DNA of 6,202 nt from an uncultured Opitutales bacterium. Its GTDB lineage: Bacteria > Verrucomicrobiota > Verrucomicrobiia > Opitutales > UBA2995. Numbering within the stretch: the stretch's first letter is position 1; each line of letters begins with the position of its first letter. This document shows, one piece after another, positions 5,559 through 6,202 of this stretch. The position numbers and the translations under genes are program-made. Under the pieces are notes generated by a model. The model was not told the DNA's origin, searched no databases, and saw only the letters and a list, made by a program, of their open reading frames with translations. The stretch covers positions 1 through 6,202 of the forward strand of contig CALGUT010000796.1 of NCBI GenBank assembly GCA_937920335.1, in the 5' to 3' direction.

Positions 5559-6202
5559 TTGGACTTCTCTCAAACCAGGGATTACCTCTTCGGTTTACGT
5601 AATCGGGGTTCGACTTTCGGCATCGATCGCATGCAGCGCTTTGTTGAAGCGCTTGACCGGCCGGATCGAGCCTTTCCGGTTATCCATCTAGCCGGGACGA
5701 ATGGCAAAGGCTCGACGGCAGCCATGCTGGAACAGATTTTTCGAAGCGCCGGCTACAAGACGGGTCTCTTTACCTCTCCCCATCTCGTCTATCTGGGCGA
5801 ACGGATTCAAGTCAACCGAGTCCCCATTTCACCGAATCAGATAACGACCCTGATCAAAGGACTGGATATTGTGGCGAAGCGAATCGCCGCGGAAGACGAG
5901 GGGAATCATCCGACGTTTTTTGAGTTCATGGCAGCCATGGCTATGGTTCACTTTAAGAACGAGCAGGTTGATGTGGCGATCATTGAAACGGGTCTCGGTG
6001 GGCGTCTGGACGCGACTAACGTGGTCGACCCCAAGGTGGCGGTAATCACGTCTATAGGCTTGGATCACACGGAAATCCTGGGTGAAACAGTTGAAGAAAT
6101 TGCCGGTGAAAAGGCGGGTATCATCAAACAGGGACGTACGGTGATTATGGGACGTGTGCCGGAGTTCGGTGCAAAGGTGATCGAGAAGGCGGCTGCTGAA
6201 AA
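5559..6202 (+). CDS. folC: FolC: folylpolyglutamate synthase / dihydrofolate synthase, N-terminal part, cut by window end
   Basis: The first 214 codons of a Mur-ligase-type enzyme are present. FolC adds glutamate to dihydropteroate and/or tetrahydrofolates using ATP in the cytoplasm. The ATP P-loop is AGTNGKGST (45-53), followed by FTSPHL (71-76) and GERIQVN (80-86). The ligase motif is ETGLGGRLDATN (143-154), followed by ITSIGLDHTEILG (163-175) and EIAGEKAGIIK (180-190). The C-terminal half, about 200 residues by comparison with the roughly 420 residues of E. coli FolC, lies beyond the window. The reading frame is open from the accD stop, and between 5526 and 5631 the only usual start codon is the TTG at 5559, giving an N-terminus with YLFGLRNRG and FGIDRMQRF that fits the family. 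The ATG at 5631 would remove that first helix. No ribosome site is visible. It lies 33 bp after accD, as in the accD-folC pair of E. coli. Confidence 0.93.
   Translation, partial: MDFSQTRDYLFGLRNRGSTFGIDRMQRFVEALDRPDRAFPVIHLAGTNGKGSTAAMLEQIFRSAGYKTGLFTSPHLVYLGERIQVNRVPISPNQITTLIKGLDIVAKRIAAEDEGNHPTFFEFMAAMAMVHFKNEQVDVAIIETGLGGRLDATNVVDPKVAVITSIGLDHTEILGETVEEIAGEKAGIIKQGRTVIMGRVPEFGAKVIEKAAAE

Overview
The window carries ordinary chromosomal housekeeping genes from a bacterium. There is no mobile element, CRISPR array, RNA gene or phage gene that I can see. The lineage is an inference. The gene set, the wording of the AccD and GDP-mannose pyrophosphorylase motifs, the rarity of Shine-Dalgarno sites and a roughly balanced base composition suggest Verrucomicrobiota (Opitutae-like). 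No rRNA or other decisive marker is present to prove it.

Layout. On the minus strand at the left is a small stand-alone rhodanese-domain protein (81-410). A 123-bp divergent gap separates it from a plus-strand series that runs to the right edge. That series is a monofunctional mannose-1-phosphate guanylyltransferase (534-1622), ruvX/yqgF (1635-2078), truA (2075-2821), a 109-bp gap, a CPBP-type intramembrane protease-like protein (2931-3917), a ComF/GntX-type phosphoribosyltransferase-fold protein (3920-4660), accD (4671-5525), and the first half of folC from a TTG start at 5559, cut by the window end. Spacing is tight: 12 bp, a 4-bp overlap, then 109, 2, 10 and 33 bp. Two transcription units, or one with an internal promoter, are likely.

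The genes do not form one pathway. They cover nucleotide-sugar supply, Holliday-junction processing or rRNA maturation (RuvX), tRNA pseudouridylation (TruA), membrane proteolysis, DNA-uptake-type ComF, the first committed step of fatty acid synthesis (AccD) and folate polyglutamylation (FolC). The order truA - membrane protein - accD - folC echoes the E. coli order truA-dedA-accD-folC, but with a different membrane protein and with comF inserted.

The most notable signal is in two adjacent genes. AccD has lost all four zinc-ribbon cysteines (Asp27, Thr30, Ala46 and Ser49 stand in their places) while the catalytic core looks intact. The neighbouring ComF-like protein has lost three of four cysteines of its first zinc ribbon and kept the second. 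comF also contains a run of eight C in its coding sequence. No wholly new system is evident.
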